From Paenibacillus sp. FSL K6-1330 (GTDB taxonomy: Bacteria > Bacillota > Bacilli > Paenibacillales > Paenibacillaceae): DNA of 64,000 bases. The DNA lies in NCBI RefSeq assembly GCF_037976825.1, contig NZ_CP150269.1, positions 3,423,501-3,487,500 of the forward strand, given 5' to 3'. A program made the position numbers and the translations under genes. The notes beneath the pieces were generated by a model that was not told the DNA's origin, searched no databases, and saw only the letters and a list, made by a program, of their open reading frames with translations. Each line of letters begins with the position of its first letter. The stretch's first letter is position 1. Of this stretch, positions 7,623 to 17,054 are shown in pieces.

Positions 7623-9119
7623 ATGTCATTAATCCAAGTTTCAAACCTTTCGTTTGCTTATGAGAGCAGTTTTGATCCGATATTCGAACAAGTGAGCTTT
7701 CAAATCGATACCGATTGGAAATTGGGATTTACCGGAAGAAACGGCAGGGGAAAAACCACGTTTCTCAATCTGCTGCTAGGCAAGTATGAATACAGCGGGA
7801 ATATCTCGGCCTCCGTGAGCTTCGAATATTTCCCTTACCATGTCGAGAACAAGGAGTATCTCACTCTGGACATCATCGAGGAGATCTATCCGGAGTATGT
7901 TCATTGGCAAATCGTGCGCGAACTTAACTTGTTAAAGGTTTCGGAAGATGTCCTGTACCGGCCTTTTGACTCATTATCAAGCGGAGAGCAGACCAAAGTG
8001 ATGCTGGCTGCGTTGTTTATCAAGGAAAATCGCTTCCTCTTGATTGACGAACCGACCAATCACCTGGATATGCATGCGAGAAAATTAGTCAGCGACTACC
8101 TCAGCAAGAAAAGCGGATTTATTCTGGTGTCGCACGATCGATCATTCTTGGATCATTGCGTAGACCACATCCTGTCCATCAATAAAACCAATATCGAGAT
8201 CCAAAAAGGCAATTTTTCCGCATGGTGGGAAAATAAAAAGAGACAGGATCAATTTGAGCTTGCGAGTGACGAGAAGCTGCGGAAAGATATTAAACGTTTA
8301 ACCGATTCTGCAAGAAGGACGGGGAATTGGTCGGATCAGGTGGAGAAATCGAAGAACGGTACCAGAAATTCAGGCTCCAAAGTAGATAAAGGCTATATTG
8401 GCCACAAGGCAGCTAAGATGATGAAGCGCTCCAAAAACCTAGAGCAGCGACAGCAGTCCGCCATAGAGGAAAAATCGAAGCTCCTTAAAAATATCGAGAG
8501 CTCCGAGAATTTGCAGATGTTCCAACTGGATTATCACAAAAAACAACTGGTCCAGCTGGAGGATGTCTCCATTTCATACGGCTCCAAGACGGTGTGTGAA
8601 AACTTGAGTTTTACGATTGAAAAAGGGGACCGAGTTGCCCTCTCGGGCAAAAACGGTTCTGGAAAATCCAGTATCCTTAAGCTGATATGCGGAGAAGAGA
8701 TGCAATACACAGGCCAGTTCAACAGGGATAGCCAGCTTAAGATATCCTATGTATCTCAGGACACGTCCTACCTGCAAGGCAGCTTGACGGATTATGCCAT
8801 AAGCAGCGGGATTGATGAAAGCCTGTTTAAATCCATATTGCGAAAGCTCGATTTCTCCAGACTTCAGTTTGAAAAGGATATTTCGACTTATAGCGGGGGA
8901 CAGAAGAAGAAGGTGCTGATCGCTAAAAGCCTTAGTGAGCATGCTCATTTGTATGTGTGGGATGAACCGCTTAATTTTATCGATGTGATCTCTCGCATGC
9001 AGATCGAAGAGTTATTGCTCGAGTATGCACCGACGCTTCTGTTCGTGGAGCATGATCGTGCATTTTGCGAGAATGTGGCAACGAAGTTCGTTGAACTTGA
9101 TGGCCATCAAGAAACATAA
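7623..9119 (+). CDS. ABC-F ribosomal protection protein, Lsa-like
   Basis: A soluble protein of 498 residues with two ABC ATPase domains and no membrane part. It would bind the ribosomal E site and displace lincosamide, streptogramin A or pleuromutilin type drugs. Domain 1 has Walker A GRNGRGKTT, signature LSSGEQT and LIDEPTNHLD. A charged inter-domain linker follows (about residues 210-300), then domain 2 with GKNGSGKSS, YSGGQKKK and the noncanonical VWDEPLNFID. The GRNGRGKT and DEPLN variants are those of Lsa-type proteins. ATG 7623 is chosen (AGAGGA nine bases upstream); ATGs at 7614 and 7617 are also possible. Regulation is probably by the leader at 7368-7588. Confidence 0.85.
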   Translation: MSLIQVSNLSFAYESSFDPIFEQVSFQIDTDWKLGFTGRNGRGKTTFLNLLLGKYEYSGNISASVSFEYFPYHVENKEYLTLDIIEEIYPEYVHWQIVRELNLLKVSEDVLYRPFDSLSSGEQTKVMLAALFIKENRFLLIDEPTNHLDMHARKLVSDYLSKKSGFILVSHDRSFLDHCVDHILSINKTNIEIQKGNFSAWWENKKRQDQFELASDEKLRKDIKRLTDSARRTGNWSDQVEKSKNGTRNSGSKVDKGYIGHKAAKMMKRSKNLEQRQQSAIEEKSKLLKNIESSENLQMFQLDYHKKQLVQLEDVSISYGSKTVCENLSFTIEKGDRVALSGKNGSGKSSILKLICGEEMQYTGQFNRDSQLKISYVSQDTSYLQGSLTDYAISSGIDESLFKSILRKLDFSRLQFEKDISTYSGGQKKKVLIAKSLSEHAHLYVWDEPLNFIDVISRMQIEELLLEYAPTLLFVEHDRAFCENVATKFVELDGHQET

Positions 9120-9197
9120 GAAACAATAAGATCGTTATCCCAAAGAAGGAATGGGAGTATCAATTAGCTAGAATATGTTCCTTAATAGGAAATTACA

Positions 9198-9236
9198 AAA
9201 AAAGCTGTCCGCTAATTAGTTAGCGGCAGCTTTTTT
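9198..9236 (+). terminator. Terminator of the ABC-F gene
   Basis: Arms AAAAAAGCTG-CCGCTAA and TTAGCGG-CAGCTTTTTT pair around a TTAG loop with one bulged T. Confidence 0.9.
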
Positions 9237-9252
9237 ACATTTCGTTTTGATA

Positions 9253-9595
9253 TCAACTAAGACGTTTATACAGTAAACCTAACCCTTCCAGCAGCCGGTC
9301 AAAACGGCGTGGCGATTCCATCCTCCAAAAGAGCTGAAGTGCCTTCAACCTTTCGCATATGCCGCAGTTCCATAAATCCGCTGAAGCGGTTGCTCAATAA
9401 TCGGGTTACATCCGAAATCGAGCTCGATATCATCCAATCAAGCGGAAAAGAAAAGCGTCTCAGCTGACGCTCCCGCAAATTGATCGATGGCCCGCACCAG
9501 CTGCCCAAGCTAATGATAAGTGGCGTATAGTAAAGAAATAAACCGTAATTTAATATAAATTCGCAATTGATAAGAAATATAAGTGCGTCTGGCAT
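9253..9595 (-). pseudogene. Decayed DUF1796 (papain-like peptidase) gene
   Basis: The minus-strand frame 9595-9299 encodes ISLGSWCGPSINLRERQLRR followed by FSFPLDWM, the conserved N-terminal block of the DUF1796 family (putative papain-like Cys peptidases). It stops after about 98 residues, whereas family members are usually around 200 or more. A different frame just downstream reads RRFDRLLEGLGLLYKRLS then a stop at 9253, which looks like the true C-terminus. The middle, including the expected His region, is missing, so this is a deleted and frameshifted remnant. The family call rests on motif memory. Confidence 0.55.
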
Positions 9596-9673
9596 GTTAA
9601 GATCTGAAGAGAAAAGACAATCATAGAAACAAGCTGGTTTTAACAGTTAATTAGGCGAGGAGTGTAACAATCG

Positions 9674-10048
9674 ATGATTAGTAAAGTTGGTCAAATTATG
9701 GTGTATGTGAATAATCAGGATCAAGCCGTGAAGTTTTGGACTGAAATGGTAGGATTTCAAGTCATAGCTGAAGAGAATAACGGTGAAATGAGATGGATTG
9801 AAATTGCTCCGACGAGGGAAGCCGAAACGAGCATCATTCTGCATGACAAGGAGCTCGTAGCCAAAATGTCGCCTGGAATGAATTTGGGCACACCTTCTTT
9901 AATGTTTTTCACGGAAAATTTCGATGCGTTGTACAGCCATTTAACCAGCCATAATATCACCGTCGGCGAAGTGGTGAATTTGCCTTCCGGCAGAGTGTTC
10001 AACTTTGCGGATTATGAAGAAAACTATTTTGCTGTCATGGAAAAATAA
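9674..10048 (+). CDS. VOC family (glyoxalase-like) protein
   Basis: A 124-residue protein with two beta-alpha-beta-beta-beta repeats of the vicinal oxygen chelate fold. QIMVYVNNQDQAVKFWTEMV is the typical first repeat, and the closing segment RVFNFADYEENYFAVME carries the terminal acidic ligand. Members bind a divalent metal and act as lyases or dioxygenases, or bind drugs. The substrate is unknown. The start has GAGGAG about 11 bases upstream. It is a single gene with its own terminator. Confidence 0.85.
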   Translation: MISKVGQIMVYVNNQDQAVKFWTEMVGFQVIAEENNGEMRWIEIAPTREAETSIILHDKELVAKMSPGMNLGTPSLMFFTENFDALYSHLTSHNITVGEVVNLPSGRVFNFADYEENYFAVMEK

Positions 10049-10084
10049 TAACCGATCAGATCAACCATAGCTCGGATGGATATG

Positions 10085-10109
10085 AAGTCGCCTATTTGGC
10101 GGCTTTTTT
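10085..10109 (+). terminator. Terminator of the VOC gene
   Basis: Arms AAG-CGCC and GGCG-CTT, each with a mismatch, enclose TATTT and are followed by a T run. Confidence 0.8.
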
Positions 10110-10206
10110 GTGTATTCTTTGGTATGACGCTTAGATGGTGGGCGTTATACTTTTTTCCTGCATTCGCTATAATGGATACAGTGATTGAAGGAAAGGGATG
10201 TCATGC

Positions 10207-11334
10207 ATGAAGAAAGTGATCGTCATTGGATCGGGAATACTAGGGGCATCGACTGCTTATCAGTTAGCAAAAATGGGAGCGGAAGTTCTTATTATAGACC
10301 GCAAAGATAAAGGACAGGCTACGGATGCCGCGGCAGGCATTATCTGCCCCTGGCTATCGCAAAGGCGGAATCAAGCGTGGTACCAATTAGCCAAGGCGGG
10401 CGCGCGTTTTTATCCTGAGTTAGTGGAAGAACTCATCAGCGAAGGCGAGACAGAAACAGGCTACGCCCAAGTCGGCGCTCTTAGCATTCATGAGGATTTG
10501 GATAAAATCCGCAAGATGGAGGAACGGGCTCATATTCGGAAAACAGATGCTCCGGAAATCGGTGAGATTACCCGGCTGAATGAGGAAGAAACCCATGAGC
10601 ATTTTCCTTTGCTCGGTGAAGGCTATCATTCCGTTCATATTAGCGGTGCCGCACGTATTGACGGTCGTGCGCTGCGCGATGCGCTGATCCGGTCTGCACA
10701 GAGGAACGGGGCCCAGCTTATAAACGGGGATGCCGCATTGGTATATCAAACAAATCGTGTAACCGGAGCAGCTGTCGGAGCTGATAGCTTCGAGGCTGAT
10801 GAAGTCATTGTTTGTGCCGGTGCATGGGCTAATCAACTGCTTCAGCCATTAGGCATTGACTTTCAGGTGCGTTTTCAAAAAGCGCAAATCATGCATGTGC
10901 AGGCGGCTGACCAGCAAGATACAGGTGCCTGGCCGGTCGTCATGCCGCCTTCGGATCAATATTTGCTCTCTTTTGATAACCAGAAGATTGTGATCGGAGC
11001 GACTCACGAAAATGAAGTCAATGGCTACGATACAAGAGTAACACCCGGCGGTATGCAGGAAATCCTGAATAAAGGATTGGCCTTAGCGCCTGGTTTGGCT
11101 GACAGCACATTTGAGGAAGTACGAGTCGGGTTTCGTCCGTTCACACCCGGATTTCTCCCGGTTATAGGTGCTGTCCCTGGCTGGGAAGGCCTTATTACGG
11201 CAAACGGGCTGGGCGCGTCCGGACTAACGATGGGGCCATTTATCGGAAGCCAACTTGCAAAGATGGCGCTTGGAATGCCGCTGGATATCGACATTTATCA
11301 ATATGATGTTCGTACAGCGATCGAAGAGAGTTGA
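10207..11334 (+). CDS. FAD-dependent oxidoreductase, DadA / glycine oxidase type
   Basis: A 375-residue flavoenzyme of the D-amino acid oxidase superfamily (DAO fold). The FAD-binding motif VIGSGILGASTAYQLA is at the N-terminus, and IDRKDKGQATDAAAGIICPW follows as the second FAD contact. The C-terminal block GFRPFTPGFLPVIGAVPGWE with GLGASGLTMGP is the family's flavin-proximal signature. It likely oxidises an amino acid or N-methylated amino acid. ATG 10207 is chosen because GGAAAGGG lies nine bases upstream; ATG 10198 overlaps it. There is no partner gene nearby to name the substrate. Confidence 0.82.
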   Translation: MKKVIVIGSGILGASTAYQLAKMGAEVLIIDRKDKGQATDAAAGIICPWLSQRRNQAWYQLAKAGARFYPELVEELISEGETETGYAQVGALSIHEDLDKIRKMEERAHIRKTDAPEIGEITRLNEEETHEHFPLLGEGYHSVHISGAARIDGRALRDALIRSAQRNGAQLINGDAALVYQTNRVTGAAVGADSFEADEVIVCAGAWANQLLQPLGIDFQVRFQKAQIMHVQAADQQDTGAWPVVMPPSDQYLLSFDNQKIVIGATHENEVNGYDTRVTPGGMQEILNKGLALAPGLADSTFEEVRVGFRPFTPGFLPVIGAVPGWEGLITANGLGASGLTMGPFIGSQLAKMALGMPLDIDIYQYDVRTAIEES

Positions 11335-11843
11335 GGCAAGGCGGTTAATCTGATCGGAGCACGCATTTCGCGGGGGGGATCTCCTGATAAGTGGATCATG
11401 TGAACATATGTGGACGGAGTGAAAACCCCAATTGAATATTGGATATATTGAAAGCCGCGAAATTCGCGGCTTTTTGTTGTTGAGGAGATTGTAGTCAAAG
11501 CCTGTTATACGGTAGATAGTTCTGTGAACATTCACTGAAAATTTTCCTTCGCAAAGAAAATCAATGACTCAATACATTGCTTTTGTCGGAGGGTGATATT
11601 TTATTTGGTTTTATAGTCCTAAAGGACCTACGGCTGATATGCTGGAGATACATATCGTGATAGGGTATAGGCTAGGATAAGACAGCCATGTTAAGTAGAA
11701 ACTAACGATACAGCCGTCAATCCTCCTTTTTTATGTTGAAATGACCGTATTACGATATTGGTCAGTGAGTACTGCGTAGGGATTCACCCGTCCCAACAAA
11801 GGGACGCATTCTAAAGAAACAATGGATCATGGAGGGAGATCGA
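11335..11843 (+). other. Non-coding region before the P450-reductase gene
   Basis: No gene is seen in these 509 bases. A terminator for the preceding gene lies at 11451-11475. A small dyad GTCCT-AA-AGGAC is at 11616-11627 and an imperfect GACC-N13-GGTC dyad at 11743-11763. A GTACTG half-site at about 11769 resembles the arm of the dyad before the HxlR gene at 15081. None of these is enough to call a riboswitch. Confidence 0.4.
11451..11475 (+). terminator. Terminator after the DadA-like gene
   Basis: Near-perfect palindrome AAAGCCGCGAA and TTCGCGGCTTT followed by TT, 117 bases after the stop codon. Confidence 0.75.
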
Positions 11844-14800
11844 ATGTCAGATACGAAGCAAGTACCTCAACCTAAAACTTACGGACCGCTGGGCAATCTG
11901 CCTCTGCTGGATTCCGCAGCTCCGGTCCAATCGCTTGTGAAGGTCGCCTCGGAACTCGGGCCGATATTTCAATTTCAGTATCCGGGCGGACGCAGGGAGC
12001 TGTATGTCTCCGGCCACGAATATGTCAAGGACGCGTGTGACGAGAAGCGTTTTGACAAACGTATCTGGGCGCCGCTTCAGAATGTCCGTCCTTTTGCAGG
12101 TGACGGATTGTTTACGAGCGCTACACATGAGCCCAACTGGAAAAAAGCACATAACATCCTGCTCTCCAGCTTTAGCCAGCGTGCGATGCAAGGCTACCAT
12201 ACGAAAATGGTCGATATCGCTATGCAGCTTATCCAGAAATGGGCTCGGCTCAACCCCGACGAAACCGTGGACGTTCCTGCCGACATGACGCGCCTGACGC
12301 TGGATACCATCGGCCTGTGCGGATTTAATTACCGGTTTAACAGCTTCTACCGGGAAGACAATCATCCGTTTATCGACAGCATGGTGCGGGCTCTCGATGA
12401 AGGCATGAACCAGCTGCACCGTCTGGGCATACAAGACATGTTTATGATTAAAAAGAAGCGGCAGTTTCAGGAAGATGTTCAGGACATGTTCTCGCTCGTT
12501 GATGAGCTTATTCAAGATCGCAAAAAGTATGGCGGCGAAGAAGGGGACTTGCTTGCGCATATGCTGGAAGGTGTCGATCCGGATACAGGCGAGCGCCTGG
12601 ATTCGGAGAATATCCGATATCAGATGATTACGTTTCTTATCGCGGGGCATGAGACGACAAGCGGATTGCTATCCTTTGCCATTTATTTTTTGCTGAAAAA
12701 TCCGGATACATTGCAAAAAGCGGTAAGCGAGGTAGACCGCGTTCTGAAAGATCCCGTGCCGACTTACAATCAGGTTCGGGAGCTCAAATACGTCCGCATG
12801 GTTCTCAGCGAGTCGCTGCGCTTATGGCCAACGGCACCTGCTTTTTCGTTATATGCGAAGGAAGATACGGAAATCGGAGGAACCTATCCGATCAAGAAGG
12901 GGGATAGCGTAACGGTCCTGATTCCGGGACTGCATCGAGACTCCCGCGTGTGGGGAGACGACGTGGAGACGTTCAGACCGGAGCGTTTCGAAGATCCCAG
13001 CAAGGTGCCGCATGACGCTTACAAACCGTTTGGCAACGGACAACGCGCATGTATCGGGCAGCAGTTTGCGCTGCAGGAGGCAACCTTGGTGCTTGGTTTG
13101 GTGCTCAAATATTTTAAATTGATCGAAAACCAGTCGTATGAGTTGAAGGTTAAGGAAACCCTCACTTTAAAGCCGGAAGGGTTTCATATTCAAGTTCGAA
13201 GCCGTCAAGAGGGGGCCGCACTCTTGGTTCCGGGAGCAGGTAAGGCGGTGTCACCCGAGTTGGAGAAGCGGGAATTCGCCAAGTCGCCAGATAAAACGGC
13301 GAACAATGCCCATCATACACCGCTGCTCGCTTTATACGGGTCTAACTTGGGCACAGCAGAGGGAATTGCCCGAGAGGTGGCGGACACTGCGAAGCACCAA
13401 GGGTTTGACAGCCAGGTAGGTACGTTGGACGATTATGCCGGAAGGCTTCCGAAGGAAGGTGCCGTCATCATTGTAACCGCCTCGTACAACGGACAGCCGC
13501 CTTCCAATGCAAAAGCATTTACGGAATGGCTGGAGAATGCCGCTGAATCAGAAATCCAGGGTGTGCGATATGCCGTATTCGGCTGCGGGGATCACAACTG
13601 GGCAAGCACCTATCAGCGGATTCCTCGTTTGATAGACGAACAGCTTGCTGTCAAAGGGGCTCAGCGATTGCTCACGCGCGGCGAGAGTGATGCCAGCGGC
13701 GACTTTGAGCGTGAAGTCGATGAATGGACAGAGCATTTATGGCCGGATCTGATGCAATCGCTAGGTCTACCTCTGATGTCCGTCAATGAGCTGAAGCGCA
13801 GTACCTTGTCTGTCCAGTTCGTGCAGGGAGCGGCCGCCGTGCCTCTGGCAGAAACCTACCAGGCTGTAACCGGGCGCGTTGCTCACACCCGCAATCTGCA
13901 GCATGCGGACAGCGGAAGGATCACGCAGCATATCGAAATCTCGCTGCCGGCCGGAACGGATTATCGTGAAGGAGATCATCTGGGAGTGCTTCCGGTCAAT
14001 CCGAAGACGCTGGTTCAGCGAGTTCTCCGAAGATTCAAACTGGACGCGGGGGCACACCTTATCTTGTCTGCTGAAGGAAGAAGCGGTGCGCATTTGCCGA
14101 CAGGCATTCCTGTCCGTCTGGACGACCTGCTGTCCCGCAGCGTGGAGCTGCAGGAGCCGGCCACAAGAGCGCAGATTCGGGAGATGGCCGCTAGTACGGT
14201 ATGTCCGCCGCATGTGAAAGAGCTTCAAGAGCTGCTTTCGGAAGATACCTATCAGGCTGAAGTGCGGGCCAAACGGATCACCATGCTCGATCTGCTGGAG
14301 CGGTATGAAGCCTGCGAGCTGTCGTTTGAACGGTTTCTTGAGCTCCTGCCTCCATTGAAGCCGAGATATTATTCGATTTCCAGCTCACCGAAGGTCAGCC
14401 GGAATACGGCAAGCATTACGGTCAGTGTCGTTCGGGGGCAAGCGTGGAGCGGCCAAGGGGAATACAGGGGCGTGGCTTCCAACTATTTGGAACAATTGGA
14501 GACGGGGGCGGAGGTTCTGATGTTCATTCGTTCGCCAGAGTCGGGCTTTGCGCTGCCGGAGGATCCGGCAACGCCAATCATCATGATCGGACCGGGCACG
14601 GGTGTGGCTCCGTTCAGGGGATTCATCCAGGCAAGACAAGCGCTTCGAGAGGCGGGGCAGAAGCTGGGTGCTGCGCATCTGTACTTCGGCTGTCGGAATC
14701 CGGAGCAAGACTATCTTTACCGCGAGGAGTTTGAGCAGGCAGAGAGAGAAGGTCTGGTCACCCTGCATACGGCTTTTTCGAGGGTAGACGGTGTGGAGAA

Positions 14801-15032
14801 ATGCTATGTCCAGCATTTAATGACACAAGACGGAGCGTTATTGCTGTCACTGCTAGAGGCAGGAGCGCAAATGTACATTTGCGGCGACGGCTCCCGGATG
14901 GCGCCGGAGGTGGAACAAACGCTGACCCGTTCCTATCAGGACCGACATGGCGTGAATGCAGAAGAAGCTGCCGCCTGGCTATCCGGGCTGGAAGCGTCGG
15001 GACAATACGTAAAAGACGTTTGGGCCGGATAA
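11844..15032 (+). CDS. CYP102-type self-sufficient cytochrome P450 / NADPH-P450 reductase
   Basis: A single 1062-residue chain that joins a fatty-acid hydroxylating P450 to its own diflavin reductase, like P450 BM3 (1049) and Bacillus CypB/CypD. The heme domain spans about 1-460, with the I-helix motif AGHETT and heme ligand Cys403 in [14 protein letters not shown]. The FMN domain starts with [15 protein letters not shown] near residue 490. The FAD/NADPH part has RYYSISSSP and [12 protein letters not shown], and ends with CGDG and the C-terminal DVWAG. ATG 11844 is chosen (GGAGGGAG five bases upstream); the frame is open from 11829. It probably hydroxylates medium or long chain fatty acids at subterminal positions. 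The HxlR regulator that follows is a likely controller. Confidence 0.95.
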   Translation: MSDTKQVPQPKTYGPLGNLPLLDSAAPVQSLVKVASELGPIFQFQYPGGRRELYVSGHEYVKDACDEKRFDKRIWAPLQNVRPFAGDGLFTSATHEPNWKKAHNILLSSFSQRAMQGYHTKMVDIAMQLIQKWARLNPDETVDVPADMTRLTLDTIGLCGFNYRFNSFYREDNHPFIDSMVRALDEGMNQLHRLGIQDMFMIKKKRQFQEDVQDMFSLVDELIQDRKKYGGEEGDLLAHMLEGVDPDTGERLDSENIRYQMITFLIAGHETTSGLLSFAIYFLLKNPDTLQKAVSEVDRVLKDPVPTYNQVRELKYVRMVLSESLRLWPTAPAFSLYAKEDTEIGGTYPIKKGDSVTVLIPGLHRDSRVWGDDVETFRPERFEDPSKVPHDAYKPFGNGQRACIGQQFALQEATLVLGLVLKYFKLIENQSYELKVKETLTLKPEGFHIQVRSRQEGAALLVPGAGKAVSPELEKREFAKSPDKTANNAHHTPLLALYGSNLGTAEGIAREVADTAKHQGFDSQVGTLDDYAGRLPKEGAVIIVTASYNGQPPSNAKAFTEWLENAAESEIQGVRYAVFGCGDHNWASTYQRIPRLIDEQLAVKGAQRLLTRGESDASGDFEREVDEWTEHLWPDLMQSLGLPLMSVNELKRSTLSVQFVQGAAAVPLAETYQAVTGRVAHTRNLQHADSGRITQHIEISLPAGTDYREGDHLGVLPVNPKTLVQRVLRRFKLDAGAHLILSAEGRSGAHLPTGIPVRLDDLLSRSVELQEPATRAQIREMAASTVCPPHVKELQELLSEDTYQAEVRAKRITMLDLLERYEACELSFERFLELLPPLKPRYYSISSSPKVSRNTASITVSVVRGQAWSGQGEYRGVASNYLEQLETGAEVLMFIRSPESGFALPEDPATPIIMIGPGTGVAPFRGFIQARQALREAGQKLGAAHLYFGCRNPEQDYLYREEFEQAEREGLVTLHTAFSRVDGVEKCYVQHLMTQDGALLLSLLEAGAQMYICGDGSRMAPEVEQTLTRSYQDRHGVNAEEAAAWLSGLEASGQYVKDVWAG

Positions 15033-15080
15033 TCACCATGACAGCGGGATTCGTCGTTCTGTACATCTCCTTGCGATCCA

Positions 15081-15110
15081 GTACTGTTTTTATGTTAAGA
15101 TGAACAGTAC
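15081..15110 (+). promoter_or_regulatory. Operator-like dyad before the HxlR gene
   Basis: Perfect arms GTACTGTT (15081-15088) and AACAGTAC (15103-15110) with a 14-base spacer, 37 bases before the start codon. This fits an autoregulatory site of the winged-helix regulator that follows. Confidence 0.55.
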
Positions 15111-15147
15111 ATGATAAATGGAACAGATTAGAAGGAGAGTGTGACTT

Positions 15148-15519
15148 ATGCGCGAAACTGAAACCTGTGTTCCGACTGGCGTGAAACCCCAAGACACCGG
15201 CTTTGGTTATACGTTATCCTTGATCGGCGGTAAATATAAAATGATCATCTTGTATTGGCTGTCTGAAAATAAGGTTATGCGGCATAATGAGCTGAAGCGA
15301 AGCATTGGTTCCATATCCTTTAAGACGTTAAGCGTCATGTTAAAGGAGCTGGAGGCAGATGAGCTAATCGTTCGCACGGAATATCCCCAGGTCCCTCCCA
15401 AAGTCGAATACACTTTGTCGGAACGCGGACTCTCACTCATTCCTGTGTTACATATGATGTGCGAGTGGGGAGAGCAAAACAGTTCGCCGGCGCTGGAAGC
15501 TGTGCAACTGGAAGCATGA
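15148..15519 (+). CDS. HxlR family winged-helix regulator
   Basis: A 123-residue transcription factor of the HxlR (DUF24) group. The core runs LSLIGGKYKMIILYWLSENKV... with the recognition region RHNELKRSIGSISFKTLSVML and the wing PPKVEYTLSERG. A Cys at residue 7 and another at about 111 could sense thiol-reactive compounds, as in the related YodB and HypR; that is a suggestion. It lies 115 bases after the P450 gene on the same strand, with its own dyad at 15081-15110. GAAGGAGAG precedes the ATG. The likely targets are itself and the P450 gene, or the quinone reductase at 18025. Confidence 0.88.
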   Translation: MRETETCVPTGVKPQDTGFGYTLSLIGGKYKMIILYWLSENKVMRHNELKRSIGSISFKTLSVMLKELEADELIVRTEYPQVPPKVEYTLSERGLSLIPVLHMMCEWGEQNSSPALEAVQLEA

Positions 15520-15723
15520 GGTTTTGTTATATTCAAAGGGGGTGTCCCAAAAGATCTTAGATCTTGCGGGAGGCCCCCTTTTTGCTGTTAGAAGACGCTC
15601 CATGTACGAATCGTTCCTACCATCGCTGTTGCCCCCACATTTCTTGGAATGGTTCTGAGCAAGGACGAAATGGGGGGGCAAAGCATTCCTGTATGCTCTT
15701 AAATTTCGGCTTTGAAATTGAAC

Positions 15724-15786
15724 GAGCACCTCCTTATGATGAAAGGTGTCCACTACGACAACCACAACATCATAAGGAAGGTGCTC
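15724..15786 (+). promoter_or_regulatory. Hairpin that sequesters the transposase ribosome site
   Basis: The 18-base arm 15724-15741 (GAGCACCTCCTTATGATG) pairs with 15768-15786 with a single bulged A. The 3' arm contains the AGGAAGGTG ribosome site of the transposase, so transcripts read in from outside the element would hide it. The 5' arm also contains the subterminal repeat. Confidence 0.65.
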
Positions 15787-15791
15787 TTATT

Positions 15792-17054
15792 ATGAAGTTT
15801 AAACAATCAGTTAAACAAAATCAACGAATTGAACGTATAACCAACCATCATCTCATCATTGGCATCGACATTGCAAAATTTAAACATGTCGCACGTGCGA
15901 CAGACTATCGTGGCATTGAACGAGGTTCCTACCTTGTGTTCTCTAACGATCTCGAAGGATATGAAAAGTTATATCAGTGGATGCAAGCTCTAATGCTTCA
16001 GTTTAACAAGACCGATGTCATCTTCGGCGTTGAGCCAACCGGTCACTACTGGTTCAACCTAGCGTTCTGGCTTAAAGAGAGGCTGCTCGAGCTCGTTCTC
16101 GTTAACCCGTTTCAAGTGAAGCGTAACAAAGAAAACCGGGACAACTCTCCAACTAAAAACGATGTCAAAGATGCCTTGGTCATTGCCGACATGGTGAAGA
16201 ATGGATACTATTCTGAAACTCATATTCACGCCGAGCCGTATCGGGCGCTTAGGCAGCTTGTGGGCACCAGAGACTTTGTGACCAAGCAAGTCTCCAGTGT
16301 CGTCAACCAGATGTATCGGTGGACTGACATGTACTTCCCTGAGTTTCAGCAGGTATTTAAGGACATCACCTCGAAGACGGCACTCGCAACGTTGGCCGAA
16401 TTTGCGCATCCATCCGATCTTCGCCACTTAACGGTTGAAGACGTTATCGCCGGGTGGAGAAAACGACTGAAGCGCGCAGGCAGCCGTAAGGTATCCGCTG
16501 CCCTCATCCATGCGGCGCAACGGACAGCTGCCATTCCGAATTGTGTAGAGGAAGCAAAACTTAGTATATCGTTACTGCTGCAACAACTGCAGATGTATAA
16601 CGACCAATTGAATCAACTGGAAGAAAAGATGAGTCAACTCCTTCGAAGCATTCCCACAGCAAAGCTCCTTCGTACCATTAAAGGCATGAATGATATTACG
16701 CTGGCTACGTTATACAGTGAAGCGGGTGATTTGGGCGGCTTTACTCATGGTAACCAAGTCCTTCGGTTAGCTGGCTTACATCTGTCCGAAAACAGCTCAG
16801 GTACCTACAAGGGCGAAGTGAAAATCACGAAGCGAGGGCGACCTGGACTGCGAAAACTTCTTTTCATGACGGTCTTTCATATGGTTTCCATTAATCCAGA
16901 ATTTCGGGCGCTGCATCAGTACAACAAACAAGTGAAGAACATGAAAGGTATGAAGTCGATCATGAAGCTGTGCGGGAAGCTTGCTCGTATGCTTGTAGCT
17001 ATGGCGAAGAAGCATTCCGTTTACGACATCAACAAAGTAACGGTCGCCGCTTAA
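15792..17054 (+). CDS. IS110/IS1111 family transposase
   Basis: A 420-residue DEDD-type recombinase. The RuvC-like N-terminal domain shows Asp26 in IIGIDIAK, Glu81 in FGVEPTGHYW, and Asp124 and Asp127 in KNDVKDAL. A coiled-coil region (LQQLQMYNDQLNQLEEKM) leads to the C-terminal Transposase_20 domain with the presumed nucleophile Ser336 in ENSSGTYKG and the basic GRPGLRKLLF motif. All active-site residues are present, so it looks intact. ATG 15792 follows AGGAAGGTG with an eight-base gap, inside a stable hairpin. Members use a structured RNA from the element to choose donor and target sites. Confidence 0.93.
   Translation: MKFKQSVKQNQRIERITNHHLIIGIDIAKFKHVARATDYRGIERGSYLVFSNDLEGYEKLYQWMQALMLQFNKTDVIFGVEPTGHYWFNLAFWLKERLLELVLVNPFQVKRNKENRDNSPTKNDVKDALVIADMVKNGYYSETHIHAEPYRALRQLVGTRDFVTKQVSSVVNQMYRWTDMYFPEFQQVFKDITSKTALATLAEFAHPSDLRHLTVEDVIAGWRKRLKRAGSRKVSAALIHAAQRTAAIPNCVEEAKLSISLLLQQLQMYNDQLNQLEEKMSQLLRSIPTAKLLRTIKGMNDITLATLYSEAGDLGGFTHGNQVLRLAGLHLSENSSGTYKGEVKITKRGRPGLRKLLFMTVFHMVSINPEFRALHQYNKQVKNMKGMKSIMKLCGKLARMLVAMAKKHSVYDINKVTVAA

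Noticed and set aside
11581..11720. A riboswitch before the CYP102 gene
   Set aside because: A small GTCCT/AGGAC dyad and purine-rich runs are present, but I could not match the conserved cores of known classes.
11847..12650. A 267-codon minus-strand ORF under the P450 heme domain
   Set aside because: The plus strand encodes a clear P450 with all motifs; the antisense frame has no start signal or family features.
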